Shown here: positions 1-9,699 of the stretch, one piece after another
Layout: each line of letters begins with the position of its first letter
How positions within the stretch are numbered: position 1 is the stretch's first letter
Source: Hordeum vulgare subsp. vulgare
Lineage: Eukaryota; Streptophyta; Magnoliopsida; Poales; Poaceae
Direction of reading: 5' to 3'
DNA: 64,000 nucleotides
Assembly: GCF_904849725.1 (NCBI RefSeq)
Contig: NC_058519.1
Location: forward strand, 579,446,676 to 579,510,675
Made by a program: the position numbers and the translations under genes
The notes under the pieces: model-generated
The model's input: only the letters and a program-made list of their open reading frames with translations
What the model was told of the DNA's origin: nothing
Database searches by the model: none

Positions 1-1365
1 AGCTCGAGCACACACCCTAAAATGCAGGTTTCGTCGGCTCATAAGGTCGCGACAGGATGGGGCGAGTCAGAAAGCTCGAGCACACACCATAAAATGCAGG
101 TTTCCTCGGCTCATAAGGTCGCGACAGGATGGGGCGAGTCAGAAAGCTCAAGCACACACCCTAAAATGCAGGTTCCGTCGGCTCATAAGGTCGCGACAGG
201 ATGGGGCGAGTCAGAAAACTCAAGCGCCACCATAAAATGCTGGTTTCGTCGGCTCATAAGGTCGCGACAGGATGGGGCGAGTCAGAAAGCTCGAGCACAC
301 ACCCTAAAATGCAGGTTTCATCGGCTCATAAGGTCGCGACAGGATGGGCGAGTCAGAAAGCTCAAGCGCCACCCTAAAATGCTGGTTTCGTCGGCTCATA
401 AGGTCGCGACAAGATGGGCGAGTCAGAAAGCTCGAGCACACACCCTAAAATGCAGGTTTCATCGGCTCATAAGGTCGCGACAGGATGGGGCGAGTCAGAA
501 AGCTCAAGCGCCACCCTAAAATGCTGGTTTCGTCGGCTCATAAGGTCGCGACAGGACGGGCGAGTCAGAAAGCTCAAGCGCCACCCTAAAATACTGGTTT
601 CGTGGGCTCATAAGGTCGCGACAGGATGAGGCAAGTCAGAAAGCTCGAGCACACACCCTAAGATGCAGGTTTCGTCGGCTCATTAGGTCGCGACAGGATG
701 GGGCGAGTCAGAAAGCTCAAGCGCCACCCTAATATGCTGGTTTCGTCGGCTCATAAGGTTGCGACAGGATGGGGCAAGTCAGAAAGCTCGAGCACACACC
801 CTAAAATGCAGGTTTCATCAGCTCATAAGTTCGCGACAGGATGGGGCGAGTCAGAAAGCTCAAGTGCCACCCTAAAATGCAGGTTTCGTCGACTCATAAG
901 GTCGCGACAGGATGGGGCGAGTCAGAAAGCTCGAGCACACACCCTAAAATGCAGGTTTCATCGGCTCATAAGGTCGCGACAGGATGGGTGAGTCAGAAAG
1001 CTCAAGCGCCACCCTAAAATGCTGGTTTCATCGGCTCATAAGGTCGCGACAGGATGGGGCGAGTCAGAAAGCTCGAGCAGACACCCTAAAATGCAGGTTT
1101 CGTCGGCTCATAAGGTCGCGACAGGATGGGGCGAGTCAGAAAGCTCAAGCGCCACCCTAAAATGCTGGTTTCGTCGGCTCATAAGGTCGCGACAGGATGG
1201 GGCGAGTCAAAGAGCTCGAGTGCCACCCTAAAATGCAGGTTTCGTCGGCTCATAAGGTCACGACAGGATGGGGTGAGTCAGAAAGCTCAAGCGCCACCCT
1301 AAGATGATGGTTTCGTCGGCTCATAAGGTTGCGACAAGATGGGGCGAGTCAGAAAGCTCAAGTAT
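1..1365. repeat. ~72-bp tandem repeat array, about 19 units, with alternating A/B subtypes
   Basis: Units begin near 1, 73, 145, 217, 288, 359, 429, 501, 571, 643, 714, 785, 856, 927, 999, 1069, 1141, 1212 and 1283. All share a core reading GGTTTCGTCGGCTCATAAGG followed by TCGCGACAGGATGGGGCGAG. Type A units start AGCTCGAGCACACACCC and have CTAAAATGCAGG; type B units start AGCTCAAGCGCCACCC and have CTAAAATGCTGG. From about 288 the two types mostly alternate, which suggests dimer-based expansion. A units are 72 bp, B units mostly 70-71 bp, so the long repetitive reading frames shift repeatedly and are not taken as genes. The array degenerates at 1354-1365. Confidence 0.93.
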
Positions 1366-1562
1366 TTAGACCAGCTTAATTATTTTTGTAATGACCCGGG
1401 GTTCTTGAATTATTCATCCGAGTTGAGCTTGCCGAGCCATGTCCATGTAGCCCTCGAGTCTTAAGTCGACTCAAGGAGGCGGCTTGAGAGTCTCCATACT
1501 TTATTGTGGCATAAACCGGCAGAGAAAAGATACTGGTACTCGCTCCATCTGCGAGATATAAA

Positions 1563-1772
1563 GCCACTGCACCGACAAGTTGATGTTATCCGGACCGTGA
1601 GGGTGGCGACTTGCGTCCTTCTGTTAGGCAGCTCGTATAAGCGAGCACTGCACCGGCGGGTTGGTATAATCCGGTCCGTGAGGACGGCGACTTGCGTCCT
1701 TCTGTTGGGCGGCTCATACAGGCGAGCATTGCACCGGCAGGTTCATGTTATTCCGGGCCGTGAGGGCGGTGT
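1563..1772. repeat. 81-82 bp tandem repeat, about 2.6 units
   Basis: Units start near 1563, 1645 and 1726 with (G)CACTGCACCGGC and share a block reading CGTGAGGACGGCGACTTGCG followed by a TCCTTCTGTTGGGCGGCTC-type tail. The period is divisible by three in places, so an open frame (1504-1896, plus strand) passes through, but it resembles no known protein and is treated as a by-product of the repeat. Confidence 0.8.
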
Positions 1773-3588
1773 CTTAAATGTGAGAGTTGTTTGGCGATTT
1801 GGCACGGACTCAAGAATCAATTGTGAAGTTGTAAGCCGTCTTGGTCGCGCAGATGTGAGAGTTGACCTCGTCATTGTAAATTTACACGGACGGTGAGCCG
1901 GCTGTGGCGTTGCAAGCTGGTGCAGACGAGGAGTTGACAACGTCATTTGTAGGTCGACGCGGATAAAAACCAGTTTAGGATGATTCCGACGCGTGCCCCA
2001 TCTCCGCGGTATATTGCCACTTCGGTAAGAAATAATCGTCCTGTGCAAAAAATATCGCCAGCCAGAATAATTGTTCTTTGAACAAATGAACATGCACTAA
2101 AAAATAGATAGAAAGCATAGCACCTGATTTGTTAGGAGGATAGATGATCTTTCTGTACGTTTGCCCGCCGGATGTTCAGTTGACGAGATTCACTGTAGTA
2201 TTTGATCAATCAATACCCGACATGGGATGAGCAGATGATTTGATGTCTTGATTGGGTGGAATCCAGCCGGGAAGAGCAATGGTTGCAGCGACCATGTTTT
2301 AAATATCCAGTGTACCATCCTAGTCAGTTTGTGCACCTTTGTTCTGATTGTTGGTAAACAACAGCAACATAGCAACCGGATTTGTGTTGGGCTTTTGTGG
2401 CATTAGTTTTTTCAGAAGTATAACAGCCTCGAGGTGCATCAAAGGCAAGTGGCATCCAGAGTCCCCATCGGTGATCCTCAACTCCTCGATGTGGTGCACC
2501 ATCGGAGGGAAAGTGAGTCAGCATCCACGCCGACGCCGACACAACAGTTGTACTTGTCCCGGTAAGAAAGCTCCAGTCGCAGTTGGCCTTGTCACGAAAA
2601 CTAAACCTTGTGTCTAGACCGCTGTCGGCAACGGCAGCTCGAAGGCCCGACCTAGCTTTGCAGATGAAGCGCAGAGGCGGCTCGTGGTGCGGATGGGGAT
2701 TAGCCAGAGCAGAAGGCGGGCGGTAACGGAAACAAGGTACAGTTGCGGAGGGCATTGTCAAGCCCAGGCGAGGTGGCTCGAGGAGAAACAAAAGGTGTGA
2801 CCTATCTGATGGCTTGATCTCATACGTGACCTCTTTTCAGCATAGTACGCCATGCATGGAATGCCACCATGTGCCATCCGGTGACTTTATGAGCTGATGC
2901 TTCTCTTCGTTCCTTTTTGCTTGTGACCTAGTGATTCTCCACGGTCGTAGATTTTTCTCTTGCATGGGGTTTGACTTGATGGCAGGTATGGCAGCAGCAG
3001 CGGTGGCGAGACAGAGCAGGGGCTCGGGTAGGTGGCGAGGCGATCGGCGTGAGGCAGCAGTTGCGGGCGCAACGCGCGTGGAGGCAAGGTGAGGTGGAGC
3101 CGAGCGACTGCGGCTGCAGTAGGCGAGGCGTCCGAGGCCGAGGCGACTGTGGCACGACGCAACAAGGCGAGGGCGATGGGCGGTTTGCGAGCCGTCGAGA
3201 TCGAGAAAAGCACAGGCGGGGTGCGATGCCGTCCCGGCTGGGACGGCTTCGTCAGTGCTGGCCAACAGCAAAGGTGGAAGTCATGGCGGAGACCCGGCCG
3301 GGACGGTTGACGGCGTCGGCCCGCGGCGGAGGCGGAGGAGCAGCCCGGCGGCTCAACGGATGCGACGACGAGTCTGCCCTTCTTTCTTCTTCTTGATGTA
3401 AGCAAGGGTTGCCGGCTAATGGATGGATGCATAGGTTGCTCTTTCATCCAATAGGTGAGATGGAGGGAGCCTCCAGTGGCAGTGTACCAGGGCAGCTTCA
3501 TGTCAGGTGCGGCCATGGCGGAGTGAGCAGGGCGGTGTGACCGGCAGCGCAGAGCCGGCTCGAGGTGAAGTTTGGCGAGCATGTCCAG
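1773..3588. other. Unassigned internal DNA of the LTR element, GC-rich toward the right
   Basis: No recognisable coding block was found. From about 2980 GC content rises sharply, producing long overlapping frames on both strands (for example a 281-codon minus frame at 2887-3732) rich in Arg, Pro, Ala and Ser. These look like composition artefacts. Confidence 0.45.
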
Positions 3589-3775
3589 GCGAGGTGGATG
3601 CGGCTCGATGCGCCAGCTGCCCGGAGCGGATCTATGAACGCGGCTTAGGCGAGATGGAGGCGGCTCGATGCGTCGGTCGTCTGGAGTAGAGTGGCAAGCA
3701 CGACTGCGAGGTGGAGGCGGCTCGATGTGCAAGCCGCCCGGAGCGAAGCGGCGAGCACGGCGAGGCCGCGACGGC
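3589..3775. repeat. Degenerate 53-60 bp GC-rich tandem repeat
   Basis: Four starts of GCGAG(G/A)TGGAGGCGGCTCGA-like sequence lie near 3589, 3649, 3706 and 3759 (the last partial). Spacing shrinks from 60 to 57 to 53 bp. The units also share CCCGGAGCG-like blocks. Confidence 0.65.
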
Positions 3776-4425
3776 TGTGGCGGGTTGGCTCAGGACGAGG
3801 CCGACTCAAGGCGTCACGTGCCAGGGCAGATGCCTGGAGACTCGGGGTGACTCGAGGTGAATCCACGAAAGCAGGCGTGGTGGAATCTCGGCCGTGGCCG
3901 TATCCGGTTCCTGGCGCCTCTTCTTCATCATTTTTTCAGTGGCCTCGGGTGCGAACGCAGCTTGGATTGTATTCTTTTTCTTCTCCCGTACGTGACCTTG
4001 CCTTTTGTATTGATTAGCTCATGTATGTCTCCAACTTGTATTTTTATTTACCACCTTGATCATGTCTCCTACTAGGATACTTTGAAATTCTTGACTCGCG
4101 AGCAATGGGCTGGGAGCTCTTCAATCGAAATTACTTCCGGCGACTTCAGACGAACTGGATGCAGCGGCCAAGAGGCAATGAGGGCGTCGTGCCCTTGGGT
4201 GTCGATCCATTATGATGATGAAATCTCTTCTATTGACCTTGAGCGTTCCTTTACTTGATGTCTGCAGGTCGCCTGTGTGCCGCTGACACCCTTCTCTTTG
4301 TTTGTTTTCTTGGGCTAATAAATTCGTTGTCCAATTTGATCCTTCGTGAGATTCTCGATTCCTATGAGAGATCCCTCCAGCAACTTCAAATACCACTGTG
4401 CGAAGGCCCCACGGTGGGCGCCAAC
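3776..4425. other. Unassigned DNA directly upstream of the 3' LTR
   Basis: No coding block was recognised. The last bases before the LTR (4411-4425) read ACGGTGGGCGCCAAC, a sequence I recall immediately before the LTR in several Triticeae Gypsy elements. A clear polypurine tract is not obvious. Confidence 0.45.
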
Positions 4426-5066
4426 TGTCATGGTTTTGTCACGGCAGATGTTCTCATGAGAGAACTTAGGTGTGAGGCCATCGCAACCATGTATCGGCTT
4501 GAAGGGGTTGGTTGGAATCGAGAGACGCGAGTTTACTCAGGTTCGGCCCCTCCGATGGAGGTAAAAGCCTACGGCCTGCTTGTGTTCCATTGAAGGAGAT
4601 GATGATCTTGATTACAAGGATGCAGACTCGCCACCTCTAATCTCGTGGGTGTCTAATCTATCTATCCCATGATCTGTCTTGTCTAAACCTAAGTTGTCTC
4701 TCTCCCCCCTCTTGGGGCACCTTACCTCTCCTTATATAGGTGGAAGGGGTAGGTTTACATGTAGAGTCCTACTAGGAGTAGGAAAAGGACTAGTCTCTCG
4801 TGAATCCTAATCCGGGTCTTGTTTCCTTTGTGAGGGAGTCTCTCCTCTTCTTGGGCCTTCTATGTGAGTCTGCCCTCCTGGCCTCTCTATGAGTCGCCTT
4901 ATGCCAGGGTGTACGCCGGGCCTTGGGCCTTTGTCATTTATCTAAGTCGCCTGTGGGGACAAGTATGAGTCGCCCGCCAGGTCACTGCTGAGTCGCCAGT
5001 GAGTCGCCAAGTCCTTTGGCGGGTCATACTCCAAGCCGTGTTACACTGCGGGCTATATCCCCGACA
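4426..5066 (+). repeat. 3' LTR, 641 bp (TGTC...GACA)
   Basis: The LTR starts TGTCATGGTTTTGTCACGGC and ends ATATCCCCGACA, giving a 4-bp inverted TGTC/GACA terminus. It contains a TATA-like box (about 4731-4738) and a row of GAGTCGCC-like motifs near 4960-5010. The base after it begins Athila-like LTR sequence (CACTT at 5067-5071 is the candidate target duplication, but the matching left copy is outside the window). Confidence 0.75.
4731..4738 (+). promoter_or_regulatory. TATA-like box in the 3' LTR
   Basis: CTTATATAGG sits about 305 bp from the LTR start, a normal place for the U3 promoter of a plant LTR. Confidence 0.5.
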
Positions 5067-5524
5067 CACTTTGTATTAATTCTTCTTTCTTAGTTGCGGA
5101 TGCTTGCGAGAGGGGTTAATCATAAGTAGGATGCTTGTCCAAGTAAGGGCAGTACCCAAGCGTCGGTCCACCCACATATCAAACTATCAAAGTAACGAAC
5201 GCGAATCATATGATCATGACGAAAACTAGCTTGACAGAAATTCCCATGTGTCCTCGGGAGCGTTTTACCTCCTATAAGACTTTGTCCAGGCTTGTCCCTT
5301 GCTACAAAAGGGATTGGGACACTTTGCTGCACCGTTGCCACTTTGGTTACTTGTTGCTTGCTACGAATCATCTCACCACACAACCACTTGTTACCGATTA
5401 TTTCAGTGCCTGCAGATATGGCCTTGCTGAAAACCACTTGTCAGATCCTTCTGCTCCTCGTTGGGTTCGACACTCTTACTTATCAAAAGGACTACGATAG
5501 ATCCCCTATACTTGTGGGTCATCA
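5067..5524 (+). repeat. 3' end of the Athila-like 5' LTR
   Basis: The stretch ends with GGGTTCGACACTCTTACTTA and, shortly after, CTATACTTGTGGGTCATCA, a characteristic Triticeae Athila LTR terminus. The upstream LTR part is displaced by the element ending at 5066. Confidence 0.7.
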
Positions 5525-5532
5525 AGTATCTT

Positions 5533-5553
5533 TTCCGGCGCCGTTGCCGGGGA
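5533..5553 (+). other. Primer-binding site, Athila type
   Basis: GGCGCCGTTGCCGGGGA lies about 12 bp inside the LTR end, the usual sequence and position of the tRNA primer site of Athila-like elements (normally TGGCGCCG...; here the first base is changed to C). Confidence 0.75.
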
Positions 5554-5629
5554 GTGAAGCGCCTTTGGTAAGTCAATTTGGTAAGGCAACATTCATATAG
5601 TGTGCTGAAATTTATTGTCACTTGTCACT

Positions 5630-6385
5630 ATGGAAACTAATCCTTTGAGGGGCTTGTTCGGGGTATCTTCACCTCGAACGGAAGCACAAAGAGTTGCTCC
5701 TCAACCTACCGCACTTACTGAAAATATTTTCTTTGAATTTCCTTCGGGTATGCTTGAGAAACTGCTGGTTAATCGTTTTACAAGAGATGGAACATCACAT
5801 CCAGACTTGCATCTAATCTATGTAGATGAAGTTTGTGGTTTATTTAAGCTTGCAGGTTTGCCCGAGGATGAGTTCAAGAAAAGGTCTTTCCTTTATCTTT
5901 GAAGGACAAGGCGTTGAGATGGTATAGGCTATGTGATGATACTGGATCATGGACTACAATCGGTTGAAATTGGAATTTCATCAAAAGTTTTATCCGATGC
6001 ATTTAGTACACCGTGATCGGAATTATATTTATAATTTTTGGCCTCGTGACAGAGAAAGCATCGCTAAAGCTTGGGGGAGGCTTAAATCAATGTTATATTC
6101 ATGGCCCAAGCATGAGCTCTCGAGAGAAATTATCATTCAGAACTTCTATGATCGACTTTCTCATGATGATCGCACCATGCTTGACACTTCTTGTGCCGGT
6201 TCTTTTATGAAGAGAGATATTGACTTCAGATGGAATTTATTGGAGAGAATTAAACGCAACTCTAAAGATTGGGAGCTTGAAGAAGGTAAGGAGTTAGGTA
6301 TGAATTTCAAGTTTGACTGCGTTAAATCCTTTGTTGAAACAAATACCTTTAGTGATTTTAGCACTAATATGGACTTCAATCATGA
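5630..6385 (+). pseudogene. Athila-like gag, 5' part, frameshifted and cut by a CACTA
   Basis: The product would be the retrotransposon capsid precursor. The likely start is the METNPLRGLFG methionine at 5630. The N-terminal part runs open to about 5900 (FEFPSGMLEKLL, GLPEDEFKKR). A missing base near 5893 shifts the frame before LSLKDKALRWYRLCDD, and a second shift lies near 5955 before NRLKLEFHQKFYP. The second part (5949-6395) contains MLDTSCAGSFMKRDIDF and LLERIKRNSKDWELEEGKE, well-conserved blocks of this family. Homology stops abruptly near 6385, where the CACTA-derived DNA begins. The frame is not functional. Confidence 0.8.
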
Positions 6386-6411
6386 GTATGCGTGACCAGT
6401 ATGTGTCTCCC

Positions 6412-6477
6412 ATTCGAAAGGGTGGCATCTATAAATATGCATGTCTTTGCATATTTATAACCTCCATCCTTTCAAAT
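6412..6477. repeat. 30-bp inverted repeat, short loop
   Basis: The left arm (6412-6441) and the right arm (6448-6477) pair over about 24 of 30 bases, sharing GAAAGG.TGG and TATAAATATGCA. The loop is 6 bases. Confidence 0.75.
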
Positions 6478-6502
6478 TGTCCAACATTATCCATGGACAG
6501 CA

Positions 6503-6714
6503 CGAGTATGTGTACATTGGGTTCGTTTTCCCTTATGCTCTGCTCCGGATCCAATGCGGAATTTCGTCAGTGCCTCCCTGTTGTTCTCCGGGTACACATC
6601 CTCTCTCCTTATTGCCGAGACGTGTATCAGGAGAACAGCGCGGAGGTGCTGCCGAAATTCTGCGTCGAATCTAGAGCAGAGCATGGAAAAATGAACCCAA
6701 TCTACACATACTCG
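6503..6714. repeat. ~98-bp inverted repeat in the CACTA 5' region
   Basis: The left arm 6503-6601 (CGAGTATGTGTACATTGGGT ...) is matched by the reverse complement of 6616-6714 (CCGAGTATGTGTAGATTGGG ...). Further shared blocks are ATGCTCTGCTC, GAATTTCG.CAG, GTTCTCC and TACAC. The spacer is about 14 bp. Because of this, both strands give similar short frames, which are not genes. Confidence 0.8.
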
Positions 6715-6802
6715 GGTGGGATTAGGATCTATCTCTACCTGTTAGCGTGTAGGTTGCATGGATGTAATAAAACTCACAAACTTGATTAACGGATGAATAT
6801 AG

Positions 6803-6847
6803 ATGATGAATTATATATATATATATTCATCATATATATATATATAT
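6803..6847. repeat. (TA)n tracts flanking a TTCATCA core
   Basis: Two TA runs separated by TTCATCA lie just upstream of the transposase start. Confidence 0.8.
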
Positions 6848-6871
6848 CTTCTGTGTCCATAGGTAGGAAAT

Positions 6872-8075
6872 ATGAGTGATCGTGCTTGGATGTACACTGG
6901 TCACCCTAGTCAGAAAGACATGACCAATGAATGGTTAACAAAAACCAGGGGGTTTGTGAGAGCCGCATTTGCAAATGGCCCGGAAAAAATCATGGTTCCC
7001 TGTGCACACTACGACAACTGAAAAAAGAAGAGAGAGTTGAAAATGCTTAAACACCTGCAGAAGTGGGGTTTTACGCCTAATTATACGGTGTGGACTTTTC
7101 ATGGTGAGACCAACGTGCCAGAGCTGACACGGTTCGTCGTTGCACCGACGAGCATAGTACGGGGATCGAAGACATGGTGCAAGACTTTGATGATGCTCGG
7201 GATTCGGACGATGAGATGGTGGAATCTGCAAATGCCTTCTATGAAATGTTGGAGTCTTCAAAACGTCCCCTCCACGAGCACACTAAGCTTTGTGAGATGG
7301 ATGCCATCACGCAAGTAATGGCTCTGAAGGCTCAATTCAACCTAGGCAGAGAATGCTACAACGCGATGATGACGGTATTTGGACGCTTCCTACCCAAAGG
7401 CCATGTACTGCCTTCAAACCTGTACGAGTCAGAGAAAATCCTCCATGTACTTAAGATGCCCTATGAGAAGATACATGCCTGTGAGAATGGATGTGCCTTA
7501 TTGAGGCTTGAGTATGCGGACTTGAACTATTGCTCCATTTTCAATTCTTCCAGGTATATTGTGGTAGACAACGGTATGGGTGAGAAGATTCAGACCAAAA
7601 TCCCCATTAATGTTCTTTGGTATCTTCCAATCATACCAAGACTTCAACGTCTTTTCATGGTCGAATAGACGGCCAGACAGATGACATGGCACAAATTGGG
7701 CAAAAGAACCGAACTAGATGCAGATGGGAACAAGATGTTGGTACACACTTCAGATGCTTTTGCGTGGAAGTACTCCGATGCATTACATAAGGATAAATCA
7801 GAAGATCCAAGGCATCCTCGAGTTGCCATCAGCACAGATAGGTTCAATGTGTATGGTATGACTGAAACACAATACAGTTGTTGGCATGTATTTGTCATTC
7901 CACTCAATCTCTCCCTAGGAGAGATTATGAAAAGAAAGAACATTTTCCTGACGTTGATAATTCCAGGGCCCAACTATCCGAGGAAGAATATGAATGTGTA
8001 CATGCAGCCGCTTAAGGATGAGTTGCAAGAAGCCTGGGATAATGGGATCAAGACATACGATGTCGCTACCAAACT
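6872..8075 (+). pseudogene. TNP2-type CACTA transposase, truncated and disrupted
   Basis: The DNA-binding/cleaving transposase of En/Spm-type elements. The start at 6872 gives MSDRAWMYTGHPSQKD, the usual N-terminus of the transposase-associated domain, continuing through FVRAAFANG and, after an in-frame TGA at about 7019, KHLQKWGFTPNYTVWTFHGE. A frameshift near 7115-7150 moves the frame to EDMVQDFDDARDSDDEM. The TNP2 core follows: MALKAQFNLGRECYNAMM, LPKGHVLPSNLYESEKIL, MPYEKIHACENGCALLR, WYLPIIPRLQRLFMVE, a stop at 7666, then MTWHKLGKRTELDADGN, HPRVAISTDRFNVYGMT, TLIIPGPNYPRKNMNVYMQP and ELQEAWDNGIKTYDVATK. Homology ends near 8075. About half the usual gene length is missing. Confidence 0.88.
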
Positions 8076-8117
8076 TATTTTAATATGGTTATCAGTATGG
8101 CAACAACATTATTTCTG

Positions 8118-8160
<43 letters not shown>
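8118..8160. repeat. (TA)n microsatellite
   Basis: About 20 uninterrupted TA units lie at the deletion point between the transposase remnant and the CACTA subterminal region. Confidence 0.95.
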
Positions 8161-8163
<3 letters not shown>

Positions 8164-8214
8164 GATTTGTGTGAAAATTGCTGGATATAATAAAAAATAA
8201 AATAAATAGGGGCA

Positions 8215-8752
8215 GTTTGGAGCCTTTGCCGTCTGCCCACTTACGACAAAGGGGCTGCAGCACAAGGCAAAGGGTCCAAAGCCCTGGGCTGAAGCATACT
8301 GGGTGCCACCCTTTGCCGTCTGCCCACAAGCATGGCAGACGGCAAAGGGGGCAAGGGCAGATGGCAAAGGAGGCAGGGAAGACGGCAAAGGGTCCAAACC
8401 CTGGGCCGCAGCAGACTGGGGTGCCCCCCTTTGCCGTCTGCCCACAAGCATGGCAGACAACAAAGGGGCCAAGGGCAGATGGCAAAGGTTCGACGGGCCT
8501 AGTAGGCTGCCGTTAACACTTGACGGAGGTGCCCCGCGGATCTGCGTCCCATATTCTTTGCCGTCTGTCCGTCCACGACAAAGGTTCTTTGTCGTCCGTT
8601 GGCCCAAGGCAGAAAACAAAGAACCCCTTCATCGGATATTTCTTTACCGTCTAGTTTGCCGTCTGCTAGCGTACGGCAAAGGCTTTGCCGTCACGGGTGC
8701 CCCCCTTTGCCATCCGCCATGGCAGACGACAAAGTCTCTGATTCCTGTAGTG
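8215..8752 (-). repeat. CACTA 3' subterminal repeats and terminus
   Basis: Many copies of TTTGCCGTCTGCC and its complement (for example near 8224, 8312, 8430, 8559 and 8667), often paired around GCATGGCAGACGGCAAA, end at the terminal motif CCTGTAGTG (8744-8752). Such arrays are the binding sites of the second CACTA-encoded protein in the best-studied family (En/Spm TNPA); here this is inferred by analogy. Confidence 0.85.
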
Positions 8753-9497
8753 CTCGTAAGACTTCCAATAATAAGTATAAAGAGGATTTTGGGCGCTTTG
8801 CTGAAATGCTTATACCTACCTTTTTGCGCATGCTTGACTGATATTTTGAAGATACCTCCATATGCTAAGTATATGAAAGATATTATCACTAATGAAAGAA
8901 TGATATCTGAAACTAAAATGTCCACCATTATTTCTAATTATTGTTTTGATGATGTTGTGCCTAAGAAGTTGGCAGATCCGGGTATGCCCACAATACCTTG
9001 CTCCATGAAACGAATTCATGTTAAAACTACTTTATGTGATCTAGGAACCGTTGTTTGTGTTATGCCTTTCTCTTTATTCAAAAGACTTGATTTGAATAAG
9101 CTTACACATACTATAATATCTTTGCAAATGGGGATAAATGACTTCTCTACCTATTGAAATTTGTGAGAATGTCCCTGTTGTGGTCGCAAATGTTACTATC
9201 TTAATGGACTTTGTTATTCTTGATATACCTGAGGATAACAACATGTCGATTATGTTTGGCAGGCCCTTTATAAATACATGGACTGTTATTGATTGCAATA
9301 AGAGAAAAGTTACTTTTCATGTCAATGGTAAACAACATATAGTGCACTTTATGAAGAAACAAGCTTTGATAAATAATATTAAGACCACTGAGCAAGTTGC
9401 CACAATTACTATTGAAGGGTTTAATTTCCTCTTCCTATTGCCAAGAAGAAATATGATATCCTTATTGTTGTGGAGATGCAAATCCCCATTGTGGTAA
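8753..9497 (+). pseudogene. Athila-like gag end and aspartic protease, frameshifted
   Basis: The region resumes the gag-pol frame cut by the CACTA: FGRFAEMLIPTFLRML, then after a frame change ILKIPPYAKYMKDIITNERM, then FDDVVPKKLADPGMPTIPCS and the retropepsin region VKTTLCDLGTVVCVMPFSLF. The catalytic motif is normally DLGAGVSVMP; here the A and S positions of the core are changed, so activity is doubtful even in frame. A frameshift at about 9145 precedes IEICENVPVVVANVTIL, DIPEDNNMSIMFGRPF (flap and second conserved block) and KRKVTFHVNGK. Coding similarity fades after about 9600. Confidence 0.8.
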
Positions 9498-9699
9498 CTT
9501 AGTTTTATACGAAAATTCTTCGGTTTCATGTATATCAGAAACGGTTGTTAATAAGACTTGATCAATCTTATTAATGGATCATTTTGACAAGGATGTGGTC
9601 CATTAATTTAGTAAGCACAACCTTTTGTACTTATAGTTTACTCTCTCATACTTATAGTTTAATAGAATAAATTGACATGATTATCTTCTTTTTTAAATT

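Larger units (their letters stand above)
1..5066 (+). mobile_element. 3' portion of a non-coding LTR retrotransposon, left end outside the window
   Basis: The segment ends in a 641-bp LTR (4426-5066) whose inner side faces left, so everything to its left is read as internal DNA of one element whose 5' part lies outside the window. It holds a satellite-like array (1-1365), an 81-bp repeat (1563-1772), a GC-rich tract (about 2980-3860) and unrecognised DNA. No gag or pol block was recognised, which fits a non-autonomous element. That all of 1-4425 belongs to the same element is inference; other insertions with decayed ends could be hidden here. The LTR lies within the LTR of the Athila-like element that resumes at 5067, so this element is the younger of the two. 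Confidence 0.5.
6390..8752 (+). mobile_element. Internally deleted CACTA transposon inserted in the Athila-like gag
   Basis: The right end is clear: read as reverse complement it starts CACTACAGGAATCAGAGAC and is followed by TTTGCCGTCTGCC-type subterminal repeats, ending at 8752, after which gag-protease sequence resumes. The left end is not clear; no CACTA motif is visible near 6385-6400, where gag homology stops, so the left terminus is probably lost. Inside are two inverted repeats (6412-6714), a TNP2-type transposase remnant (6872-8075), a (TA)n tract and the subterminal region. Transposase homology breaks near 8075 and the terminus follows only about 140 bp later, so the 3' half of the gene and any second ORF are deleted. 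Confidence 0.8.

Noticed and set aside
22..1231. Long repetitive frames (165, 71, 97 and 70 codons) with a 24-residue repeat
   Set aside because: They are translations of the 72-bp array; unit lengths of 70-71 bp keep shifting the frame, so no continuous repeat protein is encoded.
1..1365. CRISPR-like direct repeat array
   Set aside because: Units are contiguous and nearly identical along their whole length, with no unique spacers, and the context is a plant retroelement.
2887..3732. 281-codon minus-strand frame
   Set aside because: Extreme GC content keeps several frames open on both strands; composition is Arg/Pro/Ser-rich with no domain, and tandem repeats run through it.
6441..6684. Plus and minus frames of similar sequence upstream of TNP2
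   Set aside because: They resemble each other because they lie on the two arms of an inverted repeat; neither has an independent start or homology.
7008..7020. CACTACGACAACT as a possible CACTA left terminus
   Set aside because: It lies within the transposase coding sequence (CAHYDN) and is not followed by subterminal repeats.
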